Of a stretch of DNA of 5,444 nt, positions 1 to 5,444 are shown one piece after another (position 1 is the stretch's first letter; each line of letters begins with the position of its first letter). This DNA comes from an uncultured Clostridium sp. GTDB taxonomy: Bacteria; Bacillota; Clostridia; TANB77; CAG-508. The notes beneath the pieces are model-generated. The model had not been told where the DNA came from, did not search any database, and saw only the letters and a list, made by a program, of their open reading frames with translations. The DNA lies in assembly GCA_945874585.1 (NCBI GenBank), contig CAMCHB010000075.1, positions 1-5,444 on the forward strand, in the 5' to 3' direction. The translations under genes and the position numbers were made by a program.

Positions 1-477
1 TGTTGCTTTTAGTTTTGATATTTTTGGATCAAATGGTAATGAATGGTCGTAATATCCACTAATTGCAACTACCGAAGAAAAGAGCTCAGGCTTTCTCAAC
101 TTCCAAGCTAAAGCGCCAAATGCTCCCATAGAAACGCCCAGCACACAATTATCAACTTTACTATCTGATACTGGTAACATCGATTTTATCAAGGGATATA
201 ATTCACTATCTAAAAAGTCCCCGTAATTACCTTGTTTAGAATTTACAAAAAAAGTATTAGGTAATGAAGGCGCTATAACGATAAGTTTATACTGCTCTAC
301 GTAATCAAGCATGGATAATCTTTCAAAGAAAAGATCTCCTGATGACATCGCACAATGCAAACACCACACTGTCTTGAATTTTTTACCTATATTGAGGATA
401 GAGCATGGAAGCGCAATCTTGACTTCGATTGTTTCATGCAGTATTAAAGAATCAATTTTTAAGGACATTCTAATCAT
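1..477 (-). CDS. EstA/esterase D-like alpha/beta hydrolase, N-terminal part (3' end outside window)
   Basis: This frame has no stop from 477 down to base 1, giving 159 residues. Family members are about 250 residues, so the distal third, with the catalytic Asp and His, lies outside the window. Visible: an N-terminal beta-strand region, a first core strand ending in HCAMSSG (residues 41-47, where esterases of this family carry the oxyanion-hole HG loop), a strand VIAPSLPN (67-74), and the nucleophile elbow GVSMGAFG (114-121) with Ser116 as the predicted nucleophile. SVVAISGYYD (135-144) follows, as in tributyrin esterase EstA. No signal peptide is seen, so it is probably cytoplasmic. The ATG at 477 is chosen because GAAGAA lies about 6 bases upstream; the ATG at 468 is an alternative. 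It starts 50 bases after the GNAT gene. The fold family includes S-formylglutathione hydrolase and the antigen 85 acyltransferases. In this operon a thioesterase or acyl-transfer role is possible, but that is inference. Confidence 0.85.
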   Translation of the reverse strand, partial: MIRMSLKIDSLILHETIEVKIALPCSILNIGKKFKTVWCLHCAMSSGDLFFERLSMLDYVEQYKLIVIAPSLPNTFFVNSKQGNYGDFLDSELYPLIKSMLPVSDSKVDNCVLGVSMGAFGALAWKLRKPELFSSVVAISGYYDHSLPFDPKISKLKAT

Positions 478-527
478 AAGTATTTCTTCTTTAGAACGTT
501 ACATTCAAGACCATAAATAGGAATTGG

Positions 528-1067
528 CTATATAGAAAATTCAGGAGAGAACTTTCTATTAAGTAAAGTATGACATCTATCAGAATCAAAGCTTTTATCT
601 GATAGATCTTTATTTAGGTAATAGAACAAATGATCTTCTTTTACGATTTTATATTTTAGCTTACATGTGTTTAATAACATTGCTGACATGTTATTTTTAT
701 AAACATAACAACTTACAGCCGTAAGATTTAAAGCTCTTGCTATTAAAAATCCTGCTATATTTGCATAGTAAGATATGTTGTAATTAGACTTCTCTATAAA
801 ATAGCTTCCACTCTCATAAGAATGCTCGTTAAAATCAATATTCTTAAAATCGAGAACACCCTCTAAATAGTTATTTATATATACAGCAAAATACAAGACA
901 TCTTTTCTTGATGAAAGAGACTTACAATAAGACAAATGATCCTGAGCTGATATTAGCTCAGAATTTGCCATATTCAACCTTACTCTGTCAGAGTTTCTTA
1001 ACGACAATATATCTAATAATTTATCGTCTGATAGATACTTGAAGTTAATGATTTTTAGAGAATTCAT
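528..1067 (-). CDS. GNAT-like N-acyltransferase, distantly PseH-like
   Basis: The product is 179 residues. The first part has the layout of GNAT proteins that acylate amino sugars: LRNSDRVRLNM at about 23-33, a HLSYCKSL helix (about 44-51), strands YFAVYINN and GVLDFKNI (about 59-78), then ESGSYF. A later V-x-x-N-N-x-S-A-x-L-L pattern resembles the usual N-x-x-S/A-x-x-L segment ahead of the last strands. PseH, which N-acetylates a UDP-4-amino sugar in pseudaminic acid synthesis, is the closest family I recognise, but similarity is weak. The glycine-rich pyrophosphate loop expected after SYFIE is not visible; that stretch reads SNYNISYYANI. The acyl donor may therefore not be ordinary acetyl-CoA. 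It begins 7 bases after the stop of the upstream ACP gene and has no clear Shine-Dalgarno sequence, which suggests translational coupling. The last 25 residues look unstructured and non-conserved. It could be a degenerate GNAT without activity. Confidence 0.7.
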   Translation of the reverse strand: MNSLKIINFKYLSDDKLLDILSLRNSDRVRLNMANSELISAQDHLSYCKSLSSRKDVLYFAVYINNYLEGVLDFKNIDFNEHSYESGSYFIEKSNYNISYYANIAGFLIARALNLTAVSCYVYKNNMSAMLLNTCKLKYKIVKEDHLFYYLNKDLSDKSFDSDRCHTLLNRKFSPEFSI

Positions 1068-1074
1068 GGTTCGC

Positions 1075-1293
1075 TTATTTGTGTTCTAACTCGTCAAGCA
1101 ACTCTCCAACAGTCTCACACATAGCCAATTCTTCTAATTTCACAAATATTCCTTTGGCTTTTAGAAAAATAACAACGTTGAATAATCCTAAAGAATCAAG
1201 ATCATCACAATCTGCGATTACCGTGCTTTCTGTAATTTCTTCCTCAGGATCCAATGCTGAATTGATTCCTTTTAAAATTTCTTGACGGTTCAT
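1075..1293 (-). CDS. acyl carrier protein (second ACP of the operon)
   Basis: A small acidic protein of 72 residues with the acyl carrier protein signature DDLDSLGLFNVV (about 30-41). Ser34 of D-S-L is the predicted 4'-phosphopantetheine attachment site. Around it are the expected helix I (NRQEILKGINSAL), the acidic helix II after the DSL, and a C-terminal ETVGELLDELEHK helix. The start is the ATG at 1293, with GGAG 7 bases upstream. An in-frame TTG at 1299 would sit one base from that ribosome binding site and is unlikely. It follows the KAS III gene by 26 bases and precedes the GNAT gene by 7 bases, so its cargo is probably used or supplied by those two. Its sequence is clearly different from the ACP after fkbH: LDSLGL here against WDSLEF there. 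That suggests a different partner set and not a recent duplication. Confidence 0.9.
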   Translation of the reverse strand: MNRQEILKGINSALDPEEEITESTVIADCDDLDSLGLFNVVIFLKAKGIFVKLEELAMCETVGELLDELEHK

Positions 1294-1319
1294 ATGCAAT
1301 CTCCACTTAAATATCAGTC

Positions 1320-2393
1320 CTAATAATACTTAGTATCTAAAACTACAGTATTAGATAGATCAGCTAATAAACTTATTACATTCATGCCAACACCAAAAGC
1401 ACTTAATGCTACATAGCCTTCCTTGAGGTTATCTTGAACAAACTTACTCTCTCCTATCGCTAAAGCTAGTGCTGCAGAAGATGTATTACCTGTATTTTGA
1501 GCGACAAAAGGAACCTTTTCAGGATCTATATCCATAGTCAAAGCAACAGATTTCAACACTGTCTTATTTGCTTGGTGTAATAAAAATAAAGACAAGTCAC
1601 TTATATTTTTATTTGATTTTTCAATCAATGTTCTCAAATTTGGTACAACATAATCAATTGCATATGAAGCTATAGCTGTTCCGTCTATATGAAGCCCCGA
1701 TTGAGTGTAATTTTCAAGAACAGACGGTTCTAAAGTTCCTTCATTAACACCAATCTTTAATCGTTCAAGTCTTTCTGAATACTTAGAATCATGAATTGCC
1801 AGATTAAACTGGCCGTGTGCTTCATAGTTAATAAAAATATCTGGTGCAGTAGTGTCTTTTTCAAGCAGGATCACACCTGCACCGTCTCCGAATAAAGCGA
1901 CATTTGCTTTCTGATCTGCATCAGCCAATTCATGTAATTTGCAATAGGTATCACCAAAGCATACTAATACTTTAGAGGCCATTCCTGCTGATATTAAACT
2001 TACACCTTCCAATAATCCATGCATACTGCCTGCACAACCATTTATAATATTGTTAAGATAGCAATCAGAAGACAAACCTATTCTGTTCTGCATTGAAAAA
2101 ACACTGGCAGGAGCAATCGAATCATTAGTCTGAGTAACAAATATCAGTGCATCAATAGAAGATTTTGAGACTTTTAATTCCTCTAATAAATCGTTACTTA
2201 ATTGTACACACATATCTGCAGTTGTCATGTTTAAAGGGATTTGTCTTATTTTTTCAAATCCTAAAGTCTTTATGAGTCTTTTAACATGTCTCTCGTCAAG
2301 AAATGAGCTGCAAATTTCAGCAACATCATGCTGTTCTTTTCCCGAAGCAGATGCTATTGCTGATATTTTTACATTAGAAAATTTTTTAAACAT
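1320..2393 (-). CDS. 3-oxoacyl-ACP synthase III family protein (KAS III/FabH-like)
   Basis: The product is 357 residues from the ATG at 2393, slightly longer than FabH of fatty acid synthesis. The thiolase-fold features are all present (ATG numbering): nucleophile Cys120 in NIINGCAGSMHGL, the LFGDGAGVILL segment at about 167-177, His273 in LLHQANKTVLKS, Asn303 in the GNTSSAALALA segment, and the C-terminal glycine turn SAFGVGMNV. With Cys-His-Asn intact it should form carbon-carbon bonds or transfer acyl groups via an acyl-enzyme. Homologues sit in glycan-modification islands; orf3 of the Pseudomonas syringae flagellin glycosylation island is a known KAS III example linked to acylated viosamine. 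An in-frame TTG at 2411 preceded by TAGGA would add six residues; I prefer the ATG because family members begin near the KFSNVKIS segment and a GAG lies 8 bases upstream of it. It lies between the two ACP genes, which are its likely substrate carriers. Housekeeping FabH is less likely, since no fab genes are nearby. Confidence 0.9.
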   Translation of the reverse strand: MFKKFSNVKISAIASASGKEQHDVAEICSSFLDERHVKRLIKTLGFEKIRQIPLNMTTADMCVQLSNDLLEELKVSKSSIDALIFVTQTNDSIAPASVFSMQNRIGLSSDCYLNNIINGCAGSMHGLLEGVSLISAGMASKVLVCFGDTYCKLHELADADQKANVALFGDGAGVILLEKDTTAPDIFINYEAHGQFNLAIHDSKYSERLERLKIGVNEGTLEPSVLENYTQSGLHIDGTAIASYAIDYVVPNLRTLIEKSNKNISDLSLFLLHQANKTVLKSVALTMDIDPEKVPFVAQNTGNTSSAALALAIGESKFVQDNLKEGYVALSAFGVGMNVISLLADLSNTVVLDTKYY

Positions 2394-2428
2394 ATATTTT
2401 TCTCTTTTCAATAATCCGTCCTAACCAT

Positions 2429-2457
2429 AGTATCGGTAAAGAAAAGGATCTTGTAAA
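2429..2457 (-). promoter_or_regulatory. possible sigma70-type promoter upstream of the KAS III gene
   Basis: Read on the minus strand, TTTACA (2457-2452; 5 of 6 to TTGACA) is followed after 17 bases by GATACT (2434-2429; 4 of 6 to TATAAT). Transcription would begin near 2422, giving a leader of about 29 bases to the ATG at 2393 and leaving the alternative TTG at 2411 almost leaderless. The rest of the 127-base gap shows no convincing gene. In DNA this AT-rich such matches arise by chance, so this is only a candidate internal promoter. Confidence 0.25.
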
Positions 2458-2520
2458 AGAATGAGTTTTTTTAATTTAATGGATGTGACACAACACAGAT
2501 AATTGTAAAAAAAGGTATCA

Positions 2521-2769
2521 TTATCCATTTTTCTGGCGAGCTAAAATCAGAGTTACCATTTCTCCAATATTTTTTAACTTCTTCAGATCTTCAATTGAAA
2601 ATTTAATTTTAAATGTTTCCATGACAGCCACAACAATATTTATAAATTCAAGACTGTCCCAATCCTGAATATCACTGGATACAGTATCCTCTTTTAACAC
2701 AATATCAACACTGTCAAATACATCTCTAAAAACAGATGTCAGTTGCTCAAAAACGTCTTCTCTTGTCAT
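2521..2769 (-). CDS. acyl carrier protein, FkbH partner type
   Basis: The product is 82 residues from the ATG at 2769. It starts MTREDVFEQLTSVFRDVF and carries the phosphopantetheine motif DIQDWDSLEFINIVVAV, with Ser39 as the predicted attachment site. It closes with the LKNIGEMVTLIL helix IV typical of the small ACPs encoded next to FkbH proteins. It should carry the glyceryl thioester made by the FkbH protein encoded just upstream. The reading frame is open a further 36 codons upstream to an ATG at 2877. I reject that extension because family ACPs begin at MTRED-like sequences and the extra residues match no ACP helix. A GGA 7 bases before the ATG at 2769 is a modest ribosome binding site. 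The 117-base gap to fkbH is long for these partners and shows no strong hairpin or other gene. The gene is followed by a 127-base gap before the KAS III gene. Confidence 0.92.
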   Translation of the reverse strand: MTREDVFEQLTSVFRDVFDSVDIVLKEDTVSSDIQDWDSLEFINIVVAVMETFKIKFSIEDLKKLKNIGEMVTLILARQKNG

Positions 2770-2886
2770 TTCTAATTCCGTTGTATTTCCAGATATTTTA
2801 CAGGATCTTAATCTATCAATAATGACTGCAACAATAATATGAAGCATACCCTTCCACATATTAAGAGGATGGTCCATACACAGTGT

Positions 2887-4677
2887 CTATTCTACACAAA
2901 TATGCTGATTTGACTTTTGGTACGGAGTATTTATCTCGTACTTCCAGACTGTATTACCTTTGTCATCCTCTGAAATTTTTTTAAAGCCGTGAGTACCATA
3001 GAATTCTGAAACCATGCTGTTCTTATCTGTTCTGAAATAGTAACCAACAATACATGACAATTTCATGGTGATTGCAGCTTCTATCAGTCTATCAAGCATA
3101 GCAAGTTCAAAGTCTCTTTTTAAAACTCTACAACTCATAAGCCACAGTCTTATATGTAGGACATCATCTAAAATTTCACCAATCACCAGTGAAACAATTC
3201 CGTTGTCACCAAATTTATCAGTTAATTTTCCATAAAAGGTAAGATATCTTTTATTATTGGATATCTTTTCAATCTCATTTTCTGTCAGTCTGAGAGTTGT
3301 CAGATTGAATTGATTACTTTTATTGGTCAACTGGGAGATCCTTTCAAAATATAAAGGTTCAAATGGTTTTATCTGAGCTTTCATTTCAAGAGAGTCTAGA
3401 TACTCCCCATAATTTTTAAACTGGCTTTTCAAATTAGCTCTCTGCTGATTTGATTTATACATCTCATTTCTTTTTAGGTCATCTTCTGATAAGGATATGT
3501 TCTCAAAGAAACCAGATCTGTCGATTGTGCTGATATAACTTGTGACATCTTCTATATTAGGTGCAATGACACCTGTTATCTGACTTGTTACAAGATCACG
3601 TTCTGAAGGATTGTCATCTACAAATACCAAGCTGTCTGCAGATACATTGATATCATTGGCAATTTCTTTAAAATTAAGGTCTTTATTGTTCCAGTTTGCT
3701 TTTATCTGAACAAAATCATCCTTTTTAAGGATTGAATCAGGATGATTTAAACCTAATAAAGCATTTTTTTCATCATTTTTAGAACAAACACTCAGTGTTA
3801 TGCCAATCTTAGCTAAAGATTTTAAATAACGCTGAAAGTCCTGATAAGCCTGACCGTCTGAAGTTTCCTGTCCCAAAGAAATTCCTTCTACACCGTCATC
3901 ACCTATAACTCCTCCCCAAAGGGTGTTATCCAAATCAAGTACCAGTCCTTTCTTATTTTTTCCGTAGATGGCCTTAACTATATTAGCCACATTGAAGCTT
4001 AAAACAGGGATTGCAGGTACTGCCAGACAGTATTTATACATATAGTAATAGAAAGGATCTGACCATTTAGAAAGGCCATATGAAGAAGATATATAGTTAA
4101 TATCTACAATGTGCAAATTTTTGTGCTCACAGGCATATTCAGAGAACTTCAAATTTAGTCTGTTTACAAAATTAACTTTTCCTCTATAGTCAACACAGTC
4201 TCGGTTTCCTAGCAATCGGAAATAAGGCATCTCAAAATTGTTCTGTAGAATTGGAACATTGTATTTTGAAGTCAGAGACTCCCATATTTGAATGTATCTT
4301 GAAAATTCAGTTTCTAAAAGGTCGTCTACAGCTTTTTTATCGTCTGTAAATTCAGGAAAGTTAATTATATTGTGAACACTGGTACAAACATAGATTATAT
4401 CGGGTTTAAAAGAAGCTAACTTCTCATTCTCAAAAACTGCATCCTCATAGAATGAGTTGTATTCTGACTCATAAAATTGAGGTTCAATTCCCTCATTCAG
4501 AAGAAATAGCTCTAGTACCAATTTAATATCGTTAGTTGTTCCTCCTCCTAATATAGCAATATTCTTTTTAAGTCGAGTATTATTCTGATTTTCATTTGAC
4601 AGAAGTGATCTCTTGAGAGATTTTTTCTTTTTTAGGATAAAAGAAGAATCAAATGGGTATTCCAATTCTTTTAACAT
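2887..4677 (-). CDS. fkbH: FkbH-like HAD-superfamily protein (glyceryl-ACP synthase type)
   Basis: The product is 596 residues, full length for FkbH-like proteins. The N-terminal part (about 38-235) is the SGNH-like region of this family, with ILGGGTTNDI near its start and KWSDPFYYYM near its end. The central HAD domain (about 243-380) is intact: motif I DLDNTLWGGVIGDDG (248-262) with Asp248 and Asp250, motif II SVCSKND (Ser299), a lysine region around 326-332, and motif IV VFVDDNPSERD (Asp354, Asp355). The C-terminal part (about 400-580) is GNAT-like and holds the family signatures NQFNLTTLRLT and MSCRVLKRDFE. Characterised relatives dephosphorylate 1,3-bisphosphoglycerate and load the glyceryl group on an ACP, as in methoxymalonyl-ACP synthesis. 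Start: ATG with AGGA (4688-4685) 7 bases upstream. It lies 26 bases after the true end of the WcbI-like frame and precedes its probable ACP partner. The FkbG, FkbI and FkbK genes of methoxymalonyl pathways are absent from the window, so the product may stay a glyceryl group. Confidence 0.93.
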   Translation of the reverse strand: MLKELEYPFDSSFILKKKKSLKRSLLSNENQNNTRLKKNIAILGGGTTNDIKLVLELFLLNEGIEPQFYESEYNSFYEDAVFENEKLASFKPDIIYVCTSVHNIINFPEFTDDKKAVDDLLETEFSRYIQIWESLTSKYNVPILQNNFEMPYFRLLGNRDCVDYRGKVNFVNRLNLKFSEYACEHKNLHIVDINYISSSYGLSKWSDPFYYYMYKYCLAVPAIPVLSFNVANIVKAIYGKNKKGLVLDLDNTLWGGVIGDDGVEGISLGQETSDGQAYQDFQRYLKSLAKIGITLSVCSKNDEKNALLGLNHPDSILKKDDFVQIKANWNNKDLNFKEIANDINVSADSLVFVDDNPSERDLVTSQITGVIAPNIEDVTSYISTIDRSGFFENISLSEDDLKRNEMYKSNQQRANLKSQFKNYGEYLDSLEMKAQIKPFEPLYFERISQLTNKSNQFNLTTLRLTENEIEKISNNKRYLTFYGKLTDKFGDNGIVSLVIGEILDDVLHIRLWLMSCRVLKRDFELAMLDRLIEAAITMKLSCIVGYYFRTDKNSMVSEFYGTHGFKKISEDDKGNTVWKYEINTPYQKSNQHICVE

Positions 4678-4850
4678 AATGTAATCCTAATTTTTATCCA
4701 CATTTAAGATATTTGTTTCCCGTAGTTCCACAATACATAATCCTTGATATAACCTTCTACAGTTTTTACTGAAATTACATGATGAAAAGAATCATTTCTT
4801 ATGTAACTTCGATGAAGCAACTTTCTTTCAAAAGTAAAATTAAAGGTCTT

Positions 4851-4855
4851 AAAAA
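4851..4855 (-). other. T5 run at the likely second frame change
   Basis: On the coding strand CTG TTT TTA AGA leads to the TAA at 4801-4799. Adding one T would give CTG TTT TTT AAG and enter the frame that stays open to 4704. The exact breakpoint is uncertain: in the second frame TGA TGA codons lie just upstream of the run (about 4868-4873), so the change must fall between those and roughly 4840. Confidence 0.45.
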
Positions 4856-5383
4856 CAGATAAATATGAACTTCATCACAATCAAGCTCCACAAATCTTCC
4901 TCCGCCACTCACAGGGAGGCAATCTCGAACAACAAAGTTTTCTGTTGTATCACAATGGTTAGTTATACCTAGAAGGTTTAAAATTTTAACTGCAATAAAA
5001 GATAATAACTCACGAGAAGGGTGTCTTAGATCATAAAATAGCTGACATTTTTTGAAATTTGCTAAAATAAAATTACTTGTTTTTATTTCACAGTTATGTT
5101 CTCTATTTTCAAGTTTTTCAACAAATTCATCAAACAAATCCAAAATATAATGATGATCTATAAAATCCTTTTTACAGATCAGATCTGTCAAAAAATTCAA
5201 AGTCCGATTTTGATAATATTGATCAATATAACAATCTCTACTTGTAAAAGGAGATACGACATTTCTTGTCATAATATTAAAATCTAATATTGGATTGATA
5301 TCTAAATACTGTGATTGAGGGAAAAGAAAAGCGGGCATTTTCACGTAATTAGGGACACAAATACAACGGCAACTAGAATTCAA

Positions 5384-5391
5384 TTTTTTTT
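5384..5391 (-). repeat. A8 homopolymer at the first frame change
   Basis: Eight consecutive A on the coding (minus) strand. The frame entering it is GTA AAA AAA ATT and stops at TAG 5375-5373. The frame leaving it reads AAA AAA TTG and stays open for more than 190 codons. Removing one A joins them. Runs of this length can slip in replication or transcription and are also typical sites of sequencing indels. Confidence 0.8.
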
Positions 5392-5444
5392 ACGACAACC
5401 AAATCATACCGATCATGCTCACAAAATGATTTGACGGTAGATTT

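Larger units (their letters stand above)
4704..5444 (-). pseudogene. WcbI-like polysaccharide-modification protein, 3' part, broken by two frame changes (5' end outside window)
   Basis: Three coding-like segments line up head to tail on the minus strand. The first (5444-5373, stop TAG) gives CEHDRYDLVVVKK before running into an A8 run. The second continues one frame over from that run (5383 to about 4851) and gives CVPNYVKMPAFLFPQSQY, then CQLFYDLRHPSRELLSFIAV and LPVSGGGRF. It ends out of frame at a TAA (4801-4799). The third returns to the first frame near 4855-4850 and gives FERKLLHRSYIRND and YIKDYVLWNYGKQIS, ending at TAA (4706-4704). The YDLVVV strand, the later hydrophobic FLFP strand and the F-Y-x-x-x-H-P-S-x-x-L-L helix resemble WcbI, a capsule-biosynthesis protein proposed to be an acetyltransferase. 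This assignment is by eye and moderate. One fewer A and one more T would give about 246 continuous C-terminal residues ending 26 bases before fkbH, normal operon spacing. A decayed gene, a switchable gene and homopolymer sequencing errors all remain possible. Confidence 0.6.

Noticed and set aside
311..520. Plus-strand open frame of 69 codons
   Set aside because: It lies opposite the EstA-like gene, whose minus-strand product has clear family motifs; the plus-strand product is low-complexity and resembles nothing.
1079..1285. Plus-strand open frame of 68 codons, Ser/Asn-rich
   Set aside because: It is the mirror of the ACP gene at 1293-1075, which has the DSL motif and a ribosome binding site.
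2227..2424. Plus-strand open frame of 65 codons
   Set aside because: It is opposite the N-terminal part of the KAS III gene and shows no motif.
2480..2495. TGTGTCACA inverted repeat, looked at as a CRP-type operator
   Set aside because: The half-sites are not spaced as TGTGA-N6-TCACA (off by one and mismatched), so it is most likely chance.
2412..2520. 32-codon minus-strand open stretch between the ACP stop and the KAS III gene, checked as a hidden gene piece
   Set aside because: The translation (DTFFYNYLCCVTSIKLKK) has no family resemblance, no start with a ribosome binding site, and does not extend into either neighbour.
2770..2877. N-terminal extension of the ACP to an ATG at 2877
   Set aside because: Family ACPs start at MTRED-type sequences; the extra 36 residues match no ACP helix and the internal ATG at 2769 has its own GGA site.
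2770..2886. Possible terminator or attenuator between fkbH and ACP
   Set aside because: Only 4-base stems (for example GAAG/CTTC) are visible, and none is followed by a U-run.
5096..5287. Plus-strand open frame of 63 codons
   Set aside because: It is opposite the WcbI-like coding sequence; its composition reflects AT richness only.

Overview
The window is AT-rich (roughly one third G+C by eye) and gene-dense. Everything I can support as coding lies on the minus strand, so it is read from high to low coordinates. The content suggests a low-GC bacterium carrying part of a surface-glycan locus (capsule, O-antigen or flagellin-glycan type) that makes and attaches an unusual acyl group. The sequence does not fix the taxon. 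A low-GC Gram-negative host-associated bacterium is a guess from the gene families only.

Layout in transcription order: (1) 5444-4704, the 3' part of a WcbI-like polysaccharide-modification gene that needs two frame changes to be read through; (2) 4677-2887, a full-length FkbH-like HAD protein (glyceryl-ACP synthase type); (3) 2769-2521, an acyl carrier protein; (4) 2393-1320, a KAS III-like 3-oxoacyl-ACP synthase with an intact Cys-His-Asn triad; (5) 1293-1075, a second, different acyl carrier protein; (6) 1067-528, a GNAT-like N-acyltransferase distantly resembling PseH; (7) 477-1, the N-terminal part of an esterase D/EstA-type alpha/beta hydrolase that runs off the window. Gaps are 26, 117, 127, 26, 7 and 50 bases. 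No convincing terminator lies between genes, so one operon is likely, with a possible internal promoter ahead of the KAS III gene.

How the genes may work together (inference from family knowledge): FkbH proteins take a glyceryl group from 1,3-bisphosphoglycerate, dephosphorylate it and load it on a partner ACP, and the ACP directly downstream is the obvious partner. The KAS III protein could then condense or transfer an acyl unit, with the second ACP as donor or acceptor. The GNAT-like protein, the EstA-like hydrolase and the WcbI-like protein are candidates for moving the finished acyl group onto a sugar or another surface acceptor. No glycosyltransferase or sugar-nucleotide enzyme is visible here, so the acceptor is unknown.

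The most unusual points are the compact FkbH-ACP-KAS III-ACP-GNAT-hydrolase set, and the WcbI-like gene, whose reading frame breaks at an A8 run and again near a T5 run, with its real C-terminus hidden in what looks like intergenic DNA.
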